Below, piece after piece: positions 63,983 to 64,000 of a DNA stretch of 64,000 bases; within the stretch, counting starts at the first letter, position 1, and each line of letters opens with the position of its first letter. The notes under the pieces are model-generated. The model saw nothing but the letters and a program-made list of their open reading frames with translations, was not told the DNA's origin and ran no database searches. Made by a program: the position numbers and the translations under genes. The stretch is from AP-15 sp963774345 (GTDB taxonomy: Bacteria; Pseudomonadota; Alphaproteobacteria; ATCC43930; CGMCC-115725), in contig CAVZFB010000028.1 in NCBI GenBank assembly GCA_963774345.1, forward strand, positions 248,001 to 312,000, read 5' to 3'.

Positions 63983-64000
63983 CCAGCGGCTCATCGCCCA

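Overview
High-GC DNA with alphaproteobacterial character; the gene families suggest a Rhizobiales/Bradyrhizobium-like soil bacterium, although no rRNA or single-copy marker is present to fix this. The window is accessory and catabolic rather than core. It is rich in amidohydrolases, amidases, FAD/GMC oxidoreductases, short-chain dehydrogenases, LLM flavin monooxygenases and molybdenum hydroxylase subunits, and it carries insertion sequences and many broken genes. I see no rRNA, tRNA or CRISPR array.

Layout. 0-5.6 kb: a cyclase remnant, a patch of AATTCCCGGTT repeats, a frameshifted hydantoinase/oxoprolinase-A gene with an amidohydrolase on the minus strand, a divergent NHL beta-propeller gene, and a VapBC-type toxin-antitoxin pair. 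5.7-11.4 kb: two xanthine-dehydrogenase-type large subunits (CoxL form II-like) facing each other around a cysQ-like phosphatase, with no small or medium subunit nearby. 11.5-21.9 kb: SDR, FAD oxidase, VOC protein and enolase-superfamily enzyme, then a minus-strand block (acyl-CoA dehydrogenase-like protein, EamA transporter, GMC oxidoreductase, amidase). 22-25.2 kb: an LLM monooxygenase gene split by an IS630 element, with an IS1111/IS110-type element inserted exactly at the IS630 end.

25.3-41.9 kb is a decayed zone. It holds an AT-richer TPR fragment, a GatC-like mini-protein with its amidase (intact), a dead ABC permease, a frameshifted pentapeptide-repeat potassium channel, an almost intact PiT phosphate transporter, a one-frame fusion of two CBS domains to the C-terminal part of polyphosphate kinase 1, a broken glycogen phosphorylase, a phosphoglucomutase stub, a broken CYTH-CHAD gene, IS3 and IS110 relics, and a broken RepA-like ATPase. 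The phosphate, polyphosphate and glycogen genes look like the remains of one storage-metabolism locus.

42-58 kb: a second catabolic block (crotonase-fold protein, isocitrate-lyase-type enzyme, amidohydrolase, alpha/beta hydrolase, ThDP decarboxylase, LLM oxidoreductase, SDRs, a gluconate-2-dehydrogenase-like pair, MalY/PatB aminotransferase, cupins). 58-64 kb: GNAT and Bcr/CflA efflux pair, a conserved unknown protein, a DMSO-reductase-family molybdoenzyme, and a dienelactone-hydrolase fragment.

Caution: most broken genes differ from an intact frame by a single extra base, often in a short run of one base. Some may be assembly errors, while the nonsense changes and truncated stubs look biological.
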